This document shows positions 45,701 to 60,700 of a DNA stretch of 64,000 nucleotides, piece after piece; position 1 is the first letter of the stretch, and each line of letters opens with the position of its first letter. The DNA lies in contig OZ024935.1 of NCBI GenBank assembly GCA_964017235.1, positions 33,459,596-33,523,595 on the forward strand. Reading direction: 5' to 3'. This DNA comes from Sabellastarte sp. h YS-2021. Lineage: Eukaryota > Annelida > Polychaeta > Sabellida > Sabellidae. A model generated the notes under the pieces. That model was not told the DNA's origin and ran no database searches. It saw only the letters and a program-made list of their open reading frames with translations. Made by a program: the position numbers and the translations under genes.

Positions 45701-48700
45701 TATAAAGGGTCTGTAGATGCGAAGTTTTACAAGGCTGGTTTAAGATGAGAACTACCAGTGCATTTCCTGTTCACGGACTTGCCTCATTAATATTAATGAG
45801 CAAATATGCGCAGTCACGGCAGTTCTTTGTGGGGTTTCCTGACAATATTCTACAAGGCTGGTTTAAGATGAAAACTATCAGCATATTTCCTGTTCACGGA
45901 CTTGCCTCATTAATATTAATGAGCAAATATGCGCAGTCACGGCAGTTCTTTGTGGGGGTTTCGTGACAATATTTTACAAGGCTGGTTTAAGACGAAAACT
46001 ACCAGCATATTTCCTGTTCACGGACTTGCAGTTTGAAATTTGATTTTGAAATGAGAAGACATATTTCAATTTTGAAGCGTGGATATATAGTACTGTATAT
46101 GGATATTTTACAGAAGCAAATTGCAAGTATTTAAATAAAATATTCGTGTGATGTTTCTACAATATTACGATAGCTACAATAAGCGATAATAGGGAGCCAG
46201 AGATTATGCTGTATTTTACCGATGAAGTATTTCGTCGTTTAGCCAATCAGAATCAGAATCGAGGACACAGTATTTGATCTTTGTCGAAACGTCCATTTTA
46301 TAAAATATTGTCAGGAAATAAGATTAGCGAACTGGTTTATTTTGTAAATATACTGTAAAACAATTTGGAAGACAACTTCTTCCAAAATAAGAAACGGATT
46401 GACAGAAAAATGAAATCACATGATAACTTCTAGGACATGCAAAAGCGCCTTCGAGTGGTTGAATGTAGAACTACGGAGTTTGAAATATTTTCATTGTCTC
46501 TGCCAGAGGTGTTCTCGATTCTGATTGGCTGAACGAAAAATGTATAGTACTACCGTGACGTCACTTCATTCATTAATTTCTTTGCGGTTTATTTGTTTGA
46601 CAAATGGGTAGATGCGCAGACAACAATTTTACATTAACAGTGACTGCGTGATACACCAGCAGACAAATAAATTGATTGGGGGTTCACGTCTAGAAACCAG
46701 CAGACGAAACCGTTAAAAAAGACTCGTTCGAGTAGGCCATCACAATGGGGAAAACAATAGTTTCTAGGACATACGGGTTCTTTGAGAAAGCCAGACGAAG
46801 TGCTAGACAAGCTTTTTACTTTATAAAATATAACTGAATAAAAGCATTAAAAATCTTCAAAATGGCAGAGTGCATAATATACACCTTTATGTACAGATAT
46901 GTGAAGAAAATATTATGCAGAATTGATATTTAAGGGTTTAAACGGCGAATTTAAAATCGTGACCGCAACTCAGTACATAACTCGAATCAAAGATTCGATT
47001 AACAAACAAAGCTTAAATGCGAGTATCAGCTTTGATGTGACTGTACTCTAAAAGAAATGCTATTTTATCATAAATATACTGTTCCTGCCTACGGGTGACA
47101 TGCAAATCACCTGAGCATAATAAAGTATACCATATTTTTTCAAAATATGGCCCAGGCGCTAATTATTTTCAAATGGCATCAGAGCAGGCGTTAAATTGAA
47201 CCAGGTGTTCTTTTGAAATACAAAAAACAGTCTTATAAATTGTAAACAGTGTGCTTGGTACCAGGCGTTAATTTAAACCAGGCGTTTATTTTAACCAGGC
47301 CGTTGTTTTGGAAATTTACGGTACTATGCAGGGGAGTAAGAATGGATGGAGACCATGTCACATTTTCAATGACACAAGTGGATATGTCTTTGGTACGGCT
47401 GGGACAGGTGCTGAAAAATGGCACCGAGTACTCGCCCTCTCACAACCGGCCCGAATTCGAGTAACCGCAAGATTTAGTATCTACCATTAGAAGTCTTCTG
47501 TAAACAAATAGTCGATTCCGGAAACAAAACTTTTGAAGAAAAACGTCTTCTATTTGACCAGATATTATAGAATATGGAGTAAATTATATGTTTTCAAGCG
47601 AAAATAACAACTTTAATTGAAATTATGTGACGGAAATGCTGAAATGTAGCATATTTTACACAAGCGTTTCGTTACGTGGGCGATAATACAATACCTCGCG
47701 AGTAACCGAGGATTTAAAATAGACTTGAGTACTAGCAAAGATCGACTCGTCTATTGAGGCTCGAGTACTCGTTCACAGCCCTAGTCTTTGGTAACTTGGC
47801 AGCCTTTCAAAAATATTCAATACACAACCAAAGATTACTGAATTCTGTCTGATTCACTGCCAGATTACACATGGAATATATTATATGTATTTTAGTAATA
47901 AGAAATTTGATAGACATATTTGAAGAGATTAATCTAATCATAGTACACAGTTCATAATGTTTAGGCAGTTGACTTTTCAAATGTATATGCTTACAAATCT
48001 AATTTTGTCAGATTTATGAAAAATAAAGTATTTTTTCCAACCTCTGGAGAAGACCAAATGTCAAAGATTCCTGCCATGGCAAGCATGTGGGGCTTTTCTT
48101 CATCTTCTAAAAATACCAAAAAAATAGCATCAGAGATGCCCGTACCCCACAGCCTAGGGAAATATTTTGAACACTATGAGATATAGAAGTATTGTATCAG
48201 TACAAAGTTCAGGATACTTTCAGAGCACTGTCAGTTATATAAAGGTCCAAACAATGTTTAAATAGAGAAAATAATGTCTAAGAGAAAGATAATACATGTA
48301 CTCTTTATCTACATCTGGCATGGCCAAATTACAGTTTAGATGTTTTGAATATTACCATGCATACAGAAGTGGTAATACATTCAATGAATGCTTATGTGTG
48401 GTGTTGGAGCAAAATATGTGGCTCACTTGATGAAATTCCATCTGTTACAATGAGAAATTGTAAAAGTGAATTCTAATATGACTTTAACAGTGCTTAATCT
48501 ACATCAAAAGACAGACCCAAAGGTGCAACAAGATTTTAAAGGTCAAGGTCACTATGACAAAGTCAAAGGTCAAATCAAGGTCACACCATGCTGCACACCT
48601 ACAACCCCTAACCAATGTCGCTACCAAGCATCAACTTCCTACACCTTACGGTTTCCGAGATATAGCCCAGACAAGATTTTATAGATCAAGGTCACTACAG

Positions 48701-51700
48701 CAAGGTCAAAGGTCAAATCAAGGTCAGACCATGATGTTGTACACGTACACCCCCTAACCAATGTCCCTAGTACGCATCAACTTCCTACACCTCACGGTTT
48801 CCGAGATATAGCCCGGACAAGATTTTATAGGTCAAGGTCATGATGGCAAGGTCAAAGGTCAAATCCTGGTCACACCATGACGTTGCACACCTACACCACC
48901 TAACCAATATCTCTACCAAGTATCAACTTCCTACAGCTTACGGTTTCCGAGATATAGCCCGGGCAAGATTTTATAGGTCAAGGTCACTACAACAAGGTCA
49001 AAGGTCAAATCAAGGTCAGACCATGATATTGCACACCTACAGCCCCTAGCCAATGTTCCTACCAAGTATTAACTTCCTACACCTTACAGTTTCCGAGATA
49101 TAGCCTGGACAAGATTTTATAGGTCAAGGTCACTAGAGCAAGGCCAAAGGTCAAATCAAGGTCAGACTATGACCATGCACACCTACACCCCCTAACCAAT
49201 GTCCCTACCAAGTATCAACTTCCTACACCTTATGGTTTCCAAGATATAGCCCAGAAAAGATTTTATAGGTCAAGGTCACTACGGCACGGTCAAAGATCAA
49301 ATCAAGGTCACACCAAAATGTTGCACACCTACACCCCCTAACCAATGTCCCTACCATGTATCAACTTCCTACACTTTAGATGTAACAGATGTAACCACAT
49401 TCTAAATAGAAACAAGGGGTGTTTCTACCGTGATCTAGTTAGTGAAAATTGCGGTGATAGTAAGAGGTTATGGCATGCACTAAATAGAACATTGAGTCGG
49501 ACAAATTCTACTGTCCTCCCATCCTTTGATGATGAAAAATCTTTAGCAAACAGATTTGGTTCGTTTTTCATTGATAAAATTGAAAAGATTCGAGACACCT
49601 TTAAATACACCCGATCTCAGGTTCTTCACCCAGACAAGGAGCCACCGACTTTCAGTTCCTTTCAAGTTGTCACTGATACTGAAGTCCTTAAGTTTATCAA
49701 GGAATCCCCTTCAAAAACTTGTTCCCTTGATCCATGCCCCACTCACATTGTGAAACAATGTATTGACATTCTTCTCCCTTCATTGACTAAACTGGTTAAC
49801 TTGTCCCTCAAAAATGGCATTTTCCCTAATCCTTTCAAACAGGCTATTGTCACACCCCTCCTCAAAAAGTCCACCCTTTCTAAAGAGGACTTGAAGAGCC
49901 ATCGACCGGTGTCCGGTCTTAGCTTCTTGTCAAAATTGGTCGAGCAAATTGTGGCTGCCCAAATTAGATCTCACATGGATTCTCATGATCTTGGTAACAC
50001 TTTCCAGTCAGCCTATAAGGTGGGGCACTCAACAGAAACTGCCTTGTTGTGCATCAAAAATGAGATTCACTTATCTCTGTCCAAGGGCATGCCTACAGCA
50101 CTAGTGCTACTCGACCTGTCCGCGGCTTTTGATACTATCGATCATGACACACTCCTATCCTGTTTGTCGTGTAGATTTGGTTTTGCTGGATCGGCACTAA
50201 AATGGTTCAGATCCTACCTCCAGGATCGTTTCCTGTCAGTCAAGATTGGTTCCAGTCATTCGAATTTGTTCAAATTGAAGTTTGGAGTCCCCCAAGGTTT
50301 TGTCTTAGGTCCTCTTCTGTTTTCCGTCTACACAACACCTCTTGGTCAAGTCATCAGAAAATATACCAGAGTCCGTTACCACTTCTATGCGGATGACACT
50401 CAGCTGTTCATTCACTTATCCCCTGATGATAGTCTCAAGTCTTTTGACCATCTTAAATCGTGTTTGAATGATATTCAGGTCTGGATGTCTGAAAACAAAC
50501 TCAAGCTAAATCCTGATAAAACAGAATTCATAGTCTTCGGTGCCAAAGACAGACACAAATGGCTCAGTGACTCATTTCCTGTTAATATGCTGGGGAATTG
50601 CCTCTCTCCCGCAGGTGTTGTACGCAATCTGGGTGTTCTGTTTGATGCAAAGTTTTGTTTCACCAATCACGTAAATTCTGTTATCAAATCTTGTTTTATT
50701 AGCCTCAGGGACCTTCATCGCATCAGGAGGTTTCTTTCTGTGGATATATCAGTGGTGATTGCAAATGCTCTGGTCAGTAGTCGTTTGGATTATTGCAATT
50801 CTCTTTTTCGCAGTTTGTCATCCCGAAATGCTACAAGGCTCCAATATGTTCAAAATGCCCTTGCACGGTTTGTCACTGGTGCTTCAAAGTACACTCACAT
50901 TACATCCACCCTTAGGACACTTCATTGGCTACCCATTAGACAACGTATTATCTTCAAAACCCAAAACCTACCTATTTCAGAAATCATTCCCACCATAGCT
51001 TCTTACTACCGAACACCGGACCGCCTCTCTGGAAACGACTCGGAACATGTCTAATGTCTTATGACTTATGCCATACGAATTGGATGTTGTGCCTTAGAAT
51101 ATATAGTTGATACAGCGATTAAGCACTTGGACAACTGATTGATTGATTGATTGATGACTTTACGGTTTCCGAGAAATAGCCCGGACAAGATTTTATGGGT
51201 CAAGGTCACTGTGGCAACGTCGAAGGTTAAATCAAGGTCACACCATGACATAGCACACCTACAACCCCTAACCAATGTCCCTAACAAGTATCAATTTCCT
51301 ACACCTTACGGTTTCTGAGATACAGCCAAACAAACTTTTTCCCGCCACCCGCCCACCCATCCAGACACCATGGGTGAAAAAAATACCCTGACAGCCCTTA
51401 AGAGCTGTGGGGTAAAAACTACCAAATGTACAACAGATAAAGAATACAATAACAATTCATTACTGGCACTGATTTTATTAGTCTACACTGGGCTTCAGCT
51501 GCTGTCTGTTTACAAATACCATCACAGTCTTTTGCAATGGAAAATAAATAGATCAAAACCATGACAGAATGTCACTGCAGTGCATAGTATGCTGGATGTT
51601 CCCTTTAGTTCAAAGAGGCCTTAAACTTTTATCAACAGTAAAGTAAATATTTACTAAAAGACTGAAGAAGGTAATAATAGTAATGGTAAAACAAAACAAG

Positions 51701-54700
51701 CATCCAGTGGGGCTGATTGAAGATCTCAGCATGTTATCAAGTGAAGAGGTTTTAATACAAGAGGTTTTTTTAGATGCAGGTGTTTTTGCTTAAAACTTTG
51801 ACACATACTATCATCTGACATTTGGTAAACCTAACTCCAAATTAACAAAACTACCTTTTGTCAGAATACAGAAAATATACAACAGAGGTAAATGTGAAAG
51901 TGAAATAAATACTTGACATATTTCTGGCAGTAGTGGAATCTATGGAATTTATTTTTCTTTACCTTACTGCCATGAAGAGAAGGGATAACATTTCAATAGT
52001 GAATGATACAGTTTTCTGGATTTCAATATTGTTTTAACAACTCACTTTGCATTAGTTTTAAAATATTGTTGTAGTTTATCAGTGACATATATTTTAATTA
52101 TCAATATTAAAAATTTGAAGATTTGTTTAAATATGTTTAACCATATTTTTAACTCAGTTACATGACTTCATGTTTTTTTGTACATTTACTCAACTTTGAG
52201 AGTGCCCAGATAATCAAACTAGATCAAAGTTCAAAATGTACTAAAAACAAGACCTACATATCGGAGAACTGATGCAAATCTGTATCCACTGGAAAAACAA
52301 CTCACCAAAGCCCGTGAACCATCGTTTGACCTTGAAAGAGGGGCCAAAGGCCAAATCTGACATCAGAAGATTCCCAGCCTACAATGTCCTGCAAGTTGGT
52401 TTCATATTGGAAACCTCTAAGATCAATAATAAATGAGTTATAAACCCTTTTAAGTTTGCCTGTCCTTGTTTGACTTTGAAGGAGGGGCTCAAGGTCAAAT
52501 CTGACTACATCAAAAGATTCACAGCCCATGATTTCCTATAAGGTGGTTTCACATTGCAAACCTCTAGGACCAATAATAAGCAAGTTATAAGCACTTTTAA
52601 GTTTGGCGATCCTCGTATCACCTTGAAGGAGGGGTCCAAGGTCAAATCTGACCACACCACAAGATTCCCAGCCCATGATTTCCTATAAATTTGTTTACCA
52701 TCCCAAACCTCTAGGACCAATAATAAGTGAGTTATAAGCACTTTTAAGTTTGGCTATCCTCGTTTGACCTTGAAGGAGGGGCCCAAGGTCAAATCCGACC
52801 ACACAAGAGGATTCCAAGCTTATGATTTCTTATAGGTTGGTTTACCATCCCAAGTGTCTTGGACCAATAATAAGCGAGTTATAAGCACTTTTAACTTTGG
52901 CTATCCTTCTTTGACCTTGAAGGAGGGGCCCAAGGTTTAAATCTGACCATACCAGAAGATTCCCAGTTCATGATTTTTAATAGGTTGGTTTATAATTCCA
53001 AACCTCTAGGACAAATAATAAGCAAGTTATAGGCACTTTTAGTTTGGCTATCCTCGTATGACCTTGAAGGAGGGGTCCAAGGTCAAATCTGACCACATCA
53101 AGAGATTCCCAGCCCATGATATCCTATGAGTTGCTCTGCCATCCCAAAACTCTAGGACCAATAATATGGGCGTTATAAGCACTTTTAAGTTTGGCTATCC
53201 TCGTTTGACCTTGAAGGAGGGGCCCAAGGTCAAATCTAACCACACCAGAAGATTCCCAGCACATGATTTCCTATACGTTGGTCTACCATCCCAAACCTCC
53301 AGGACCAATAATAAGCGAGTTATAAGCACTTTTAAGTTTACCATCCCAAACCTCTTGGACCAATAATAAGCGAGTTATAAGCACTTTTAGGTTTGGCTAT
53401 CCTTATATGACCCTGAAGGAGGGGTCCAAGGTCAAATCTGACTACATCATAAGATTCCCAGTTCATGATTTCCTATAGGTTGGTTTACCATCCCAAACCT
53501 CTAGGACCAATAATAAGCGAGTTATGAGCACTTTTAGGTTTGGCTATCCTCGTATGACCTTGAAGGAGGGGTCCAAGGTCAAATCTGACCACATCAAAAG
53601 ATTCCCACCCCATGATTTCCAATAAGTTGGTTTACCATCCCAAACCTCTAGGACCATGAATAAGCGCATTATAAGCACTTATAAGTTTGGCTATACTCAT
53701 TTGACCTTGAAGGAGGGGCCCAAGGTCAAATCTGACCACACCAGAAGATTCCCAGGACATGATTTCCTATAGGTTGGCTTACCATCCCAAACCTCCAGGA
53801 CCAATAATAAGCGGGTTACAAGCACTTTTACCTTTGGCTATAACTGTTTGACTTTGATGGAGGGGCCCAAGGTCAAATCTGACCACACCAAAAGATTCCC
53901 GGCCCATGATTTCCTATAAGTTGGTTTACCATCCCAAACCTCTAGAACCAATAATAAGCAAGTTATAAGCACTTTTAAGTTTGGCTATCCTCGTTTGACC
54001 TTGAAGGAGGGGTCCAAGGTCAAATCTGACCACATCAAAAGATTCACACCACATGATTTCCAATAGGTTGGTTTCACATTGCAAACTTCTAGGACCTATA
54101 ATAAGGGAGATATAACCATTTTTAAAGTCCACTATGTGGGTTACTTTGGCACTCCGTGGATGACCTTGAATTAAGAGCTTCAATGTCAAATGTCGGCAAG
54201 GTTGTAGAGGACATATATATCTGTTATACATATCACCTATGAAGACATTCAACCTTCTACCTATAAGAAACAGCCAGTAGAAAAGTGTAGATACTTTTCA
54301 AAGAAATGCCCGCAGTGGCTATCTTGTTTTTCAAAATGAGGCTAATTTCCTCCCCAGAGAAGCTTACCCCCAAATGAAGATATCCTGCAAATTTGGTGAA
54401 CCTAGCCGATATAGTTTTCCTCTGAGTGTTAATGCCGAAAATCTCTCTACGTGTGGCGGCGGCAGCGTAGTGAATGCTAAACCAAAGTAGCTGCCGGATG
54501 CTTCCAGTGGATACTATGATATCAGATATATCTAATTATGAGAAATAACACAAATTTTCATACAGACCTGACTTAATTTTTTCGGGATAGATATAATACG
54601 GCTGTTTGGATTTATCCGTCGTCTGCCACTCATAATACCTGGTGAAAGACAAAAAATTATAATTCTACAATAACAACGAATAAAACAAAATACAGTAGAT

Positions 54701-57700
54701 TCTGCTCAAACAGAACAGGTTCAAATTAGCTTTCAATTTTGGGACTTTTAAGGATTCTGGGTTTTTTTTTATTAGTTTCTACAGTATTAGTAGTGACTGA
54801 CCAAAAAAAAGAAAGAAAAGTAAAATTCACCACAACTTTTGTCTCAATGTGACTTTAAGTACCAAACTTGAGAAATCTTGCATAGATGTTTAACTTAATG
54901 CATGTTTCGAGATTGTTCCACTAATAAATGCATGTACTATTATAAATTCAAAATGAAAATCTGCAAATTATACATGGATGGTCTTTTATTCATGTACAAG
55001 TACCTCACCACTTTCAAGCCAGAGTATTTTGCCCTCTTTTTGTGTTTGTGTAAATCTGCTGTTAAAACAAGATACAGCAAGCTAGAAAGATGTTTCTCCA
55101 TGTTCCTTCTTATAGCTCCTCAGTTCATAAATCTTAAGTTCATTTCAACAAGTGCTTCTCATATGATGCTCCAAAACTCTGGAATGATTTGCCACTGGAA
55201 ATTCGAACTGCTCCTACACTTTCATGTTTCAAAAGGCGACTTAAAACCCATCTGTTTAAGAATTCTTTCCCTCCCTAGTTTCTCTACCTACCAAACACCG
55301 ATGGTCTCCTTGGGGATGACCTGCTTATGTTTCATGATCTACTGAATTGTGAACTGTGATTTGGATGGTGTGCCCTTAGAATCCACCAGTTCAGAGATTA
55401 AGCAAATGGATACCAGACACCTGGTCTTACGATATTAGATAATAACTGCACCCACAGACATACAATGTATAGCAATTAACTTTACCTCTTGTCTATAAAA
55501 CAAGTAATAAAGTGTAATATAATCAGGGTTCCATCCAGTACATTTGTACTAAAATACTGATGCATTTAACTTGATTTAACTTCTAGTAATAATAAATATA
55601 AATATATATACTAAGGTATGATGAACATGGTCATGTCTAATTGACATTAAATATCAAAATGTTTGTGGTAATATTTAACAAACTATATATATTTTTAAAC
55701 TAAACATATGCAACAGTATAATTAATCTCTATCCTTGTAAAACAACATTTTCTAACATTTACAAACATATTTAAATGTTAGTGTACAGAATTCAGGTCCT
55801 TAGTTATATTGTTGGAAAATATTACATTTATATTTATATCTTATGTAGATTTGTTTGTCTTACCAAGCAATTTTTATTCATAAGAGAAAAAACTCTACTA
55901 GGAAAAAACCCTTGACGTAGAGGTGGAAAAAACTAACCAGACTTATAATTTGTGTCCTAATTTTATTACAGTATACCTTGTTACCCAAACATTAAACATA
56001 TAGTTTATCCATGATCAAAGTACACTGTTAAAAAAGTATTTTATAGCACTAAAAGACATGTTTCAAAATACACAAACACTGCTTAGTAGTGAATCCTGTA
56101 CAAAATCCAGGTGGATTAATTTGTCCAGTAGTGGGGCACTGTACCTTGCTACAAGACCCGAGTAGGTTTCTCAGAAATTCTGAGCCTGCCTGTCATGGGT
56201 AACTGTGTCTTTGGAATATGTAGGACTTAGGGGCCTGGGTTTTTGTCCCCACTCCCTTAGAGTTTTTTTTTCCACAAGGGTTTTTCTACACTCATCTGAT
56301 TGAATATTATTTCTCCTTTAATAACCAAAGAGAAGTGACATATTCATTGTTTAAAGTGATACCTACTCTGGCTTTGATTAGCAATCAATATTTCTTATAC
56401 AGTTTTTTTTTGGTAACTGACATACATAAAACATTCTAAGATTTAATAAATAGATTTTATAAACAATAGTTCGAATCATATTTAAATGCTACAATACACA
56501 CATAGCATAGCAATAAGATGACCACAAGACTACAGTGTAACCCAATCAGTGAAATTTTAAGGCACCATTAAACAATTTCAACCCAGAGAGCCAGATACTG
56601 GTATGACTTTAATGGAAAAATATCTTCCAAAACGTGTCAAAGAAAGGATAAGTATCACCAAGAAGATGATATTTTCAATATAAACTAGAAAAAGGTTTTT
56701 GCTGACAAAAACGAAGCGGCCCTGATGAAAAAGTGTGAAGTAAGCCGTAAAAGCTATCAAGATATGCATCACAAGGAATAGAAAATGTAAAGTTTAGTGC
56801 ATTGTGTATGTTACCATATTTAACAAATGAAAGAACGACCAGAGCTTGACGGAAGAGAAATTGTAGGTGTGAAATTTACTTCTCAAAAGAACGTATGTCC
56901 GATGCGTAGGAAAAATGCCTCCTAGGAAATGTACCTCCTAGAAAGAATGCCTCCTGAATATTTTGTGACCAGGAAAAATACCTCCTAAGAAAAAAGTTCT
57001 TTCAAGTATTATAACACTACAGGTTCACATTACAACTTCAGAGGCATCTTCATTTTTCCACTTGAGTCTTATAGTCGCCAATGCCTGTCAAAAACTCACA
57101 GTCTTTTACCCATTTTGCTTAGCTGTACAAAGGTACGTAAGTTTCTCTTGTAAGGTTTTGCTGGTGCTTCTCACTGTTTTGGCTGGCTGCTCATCCCTGG
57201 CTTCCATTAACATATTTTTGATATTATACGTTATAGGTTCATATGTAACATGTTTACAGGTTGAAATAACTTTTTTTCCTCAGGAGGCATTTTTTCCTAG
57301 TCACAAAATATCCAGGAGGCATTCTTTCTAGGAGGCATTTTTTCCAGGAGGCATTTTTTCTGTGAGGCATTTTGTCCAGGAGGCATTTTTTTCCCAGATT
57401 CTGTATGTCCTACATTCTTTGGTAATGTTCTCGGAGAAGAGGTCTCGAGTGAAAGGGTGCATTGATCACAGACATTTCTGTTCAAAATGTCATTAGTATC
57501 AGACTTAAGTATAAAACACTAATTGAATGCAGTGAACTTGTGCTTCAACTAAAAACTTAACAAAACCACTAATAAAATCCAGTGAACCAAAGTGCCTTAG
57601 AGTTTTTGTTCAAAAGTTAATGATTTTGCTTCAGAGTTATTGCTTACAAGAAAAATCAAGTTACAAACAAGTCAAGCTATAGCTCTAGAAAAATGTTACT

Positions 57701-60700
57701 GGATTTATTGGGAAAGAAAAGTATGAGTTTATATATTGCAATATTTATGAATGATTTAGCAAGTGAAATTAAAAATCTAGGCTTAGGAATAAGAGTAGGA
57801 GATCATGATCCATTCCACACTTCAATAATGCACAAAATTAAGACCAAACAAGTTACTGGACTTGTTGTAGCTGTGGAAAAAGTAGCCTAATAACATGTTT
57901 TAACAAAATACTGTGAACGCAGGCGTGAACGCAATACTTTTCAAGTTATAAGTGATTTAGTGCATGACTGCAGGAATTTGAATGCATTAAAGTTTCAAAA
58001 ATTCATTTCCCACTTGAGCTAAAATTAATTAAATGTAGAAGTCTAAGTGAAATGGAAGAAAGAAAACAATATACATTCAAAACAACAGCATAAATATTCC
58101 ACTTTTTTTTGTTCCACTTTTGCTTCACACACACATATATATCTCTATCTATCATCTCCCTCCATCAACCCCCCCACCTCCCCCACTGAGGCCATTCTTT
58201 TTTTTTTCCACTTGCTTTTTATGTGCACTAAAGGGGAGTTGGGGGGGGGGTTCTTTCTGCATAGAAATACTTTCCATGATATCACAGAAAAGAATTGGGG
58301 AGAAGAAGAAAGGGACAAGTCATTCATTTCCACTCAGCTGGAGATACATAAAATGCTGTACAAGAGAAACTGTTTATGAGAAAGTGTTTTTTTTGTTTCA
58401 GGCATCTTATATTGTGAAAGAAGTCAGGTGTATACATTTGACCAATTTACATAGTCTATGTGAGCAAGTAGGTAGATCATCAACTCCTTCTACAAAACAA
58501 AAGTTGAATCAATTGAAGCTTTTTTTTCCAAAAAGGAAAAGTTATATCCCCACAATTCCAAAAGAATGGAATCAGAAGAATGTGGTTTTTTTTAATCTTC
58601 CTAAAATTGGGAATTTATATTATGTGAACACTGATCAGTTGCAATATGTTAATAACCACATCAGTGCATCATAAATTCGAAAATGTCATAACTTCATAAA
58701 CTTCATAACTTCAGTGCTTCATAAATTCGAAAAAGTCATAACTTCATAAACACTAAGAGATTAGGTTTGCCAGACAGCACAAATATTTTTAAGTATACAT
58801 ATGCCAGGTGTGGTTTTAAAAAGTGTTAAAATAAATGAGGAGGGAGCAAGAAGTATATATTTATCATGTTAACATGGCCAAAGCCTCTTAAGTACAGGAA
58901 TTTTAAGTGAAATATTATACAAAATCTTACTTTACTATAATCAATGTCAAGTTAAACAGATGTTACTGAACAGTAAATCAGTTAGGGGCTGAAAATCCTC
59001 ATTTTCACATCAAGATGGCCATGACTGTACTTGTATTGGAACTTCAAGGTGGAAAGAAAATAAGAATGTCCCTAATGTCATCTTTAAAAGTGTACAAAAT
59101 TTAACTGAGCTCTGCTGAAGAATACGATAGCTGGAGATTAAAAACTCCATAATTTCACTGCAAGGTGACCATAACTTCATGCATATTGCGACTTTAAAGT
59201 GACCATAAAATGAGAATGTCCCTTTTGTCATCCTGTATAAGTGCATAAAGTTTACCTCAGGTCAGTTGAACAATAAGATAGCTGGAGGCTGAAACTTCAT
59301 TTTTCACTGTAAGGTGACCATAACTTCATTCATATTGTGACTTTAAGGTGACCATAATATGATAATGTCCCTTCAATATCAATAATGTTAGATATGGAAA
59401 AAGAAAAGAGCCAGACGGCTTTATTCAAATGTTATGACTTTAGGGAGGCCAAAATTATATTAACAATTTAAGGTCACCATAAAGTCAGGATAACCCTTTG
59501 GTTTGCTATCCTTTATAGATGTGCAATGGTTAACTGAGGTCAGCCGAACAATAAGATACTTGGAGGCTGAAAACCCCCTTATTTCACTTTAAGGTGGCTA
59601 CAACTCCATTCATACTGAGAGTTTAAGGTGACCATAAGTATTATTTTTATCTACTTTAATACCAGTGATAATTTCAATATAAAAAAAATGAAAAAGAAAG
59701 GAGCCAGAGGATTTTATTCCAATTTGATGACTTTAAGCAGGCCATATGTCCATTAACATTTTCAGTTTAAGGTCACCATAAAGCCAGAATATTCCTTTGG
59801 CGAATCTTGATATATGTGCCAAGTTTGGTTGAAAAAAGTGAAAAACTAAGTGAACTGGAGGGCTAAAACCCCCTTTTTGGACATTAAGGTGACCTTAAGA
59901 TCGCAGATACAGGGCTAAGACTTCGGCATGTGAAAGATTATCAAAAAGTAGCTGAATAAGTTATTCCAACAAAACGCCGAAATCCTAACCGTTTTTGAGA
60001 TACAGACCAAGTACCCATTTTTTAAAAATTTACGAAAATAAAACGCCTGCCATTCAGGCATCTATGGTCCGATTGATAAGAAAATCCTTTCGGACCTTGG
60101 AAATTTGGTCTAGAATGTACCTGATGAATTTTACAGCACAGGTGTGTGTGGTTTTTTCTGAAACGCGATGACGGGGTGTTTTGGACTTATGCTTAAGGTT
60201 ACCTTAAGTAAAGCTTAAGGTCTGCGCAAAGTATCCCCAAAATTTTTCCCGCCCCTATAGTTTTAAAGAAAGATAAGAAGGAAAGAAAAATTTGAAAGGC
60301 TAAGAAGTTATTCAAGGAGACCATAATCCTGCGGCGGCGGCGGCGGTGATCAGTCGAACTTCAGTGAAAACAAATAAGCGTCCCTGACGGGCCGCTTAAT
60401 AAACTGTACTTAAAAGTAACGTTATAACAAACTACTGAGGTCACATGATAGATCATATATTAACTTGAAGACTTATGTTTAATTTATCCTTTGTGAAACC
60501 CATTTAAGCCCTTCTTCAATTTGAAGACCTTTCCTTTGGCTTAGTTACCTATTGTGAGATCCATTAAAGCCTTATTTACGCTCTACTTGATCAAAGGTCT
60601 CAGCCTAATGTCAAGCTTAAGTTGGCTACATTCATTCACTAAAGTTAAGACTTGGCTTAATTTTAGAGAATATGGCTACAGGTTAAGATAATCGTTAAGT

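Larger units (their letters stand above)
48124..51413 (+). mobile_element. Helitron-like (HINE-type) element, family A, copy 2, interrupted by a LINE
   Basis: Same 5' end (TACCCCACAGCC at 48143-48154) and 3' hairpin (acagcccttaagagctgt at 51391-51408) as copy 1. Holds at least six 145-147 bp units between 48,530 and 49,378 (ccaatgt words at about 48610, 48757, 48902, 49048, 49194, 49341), then the LINE, then the remainder of the cut unit and one more. Confidence 0.7.

Noticed and set aside
47755..47785. Possible hAT element end (ctcgagtactcgttcacagccc)-like word
   Set aside because: No matching inverted end or 8 bp duplication found within several kb, so no element can be drawn.
54902..55345. 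147-codon plus-strand open frame
   Set aside because: The LINE-like peptide (APKLWNDLPLEIR) is in a different frame; this one is its shadow.
58120..58674. 184-codon plus-strand open frame
   Set aside because: First half is low complexity (Pro and Phe/Ser runs); the second half is not recognised and has no supporting context.
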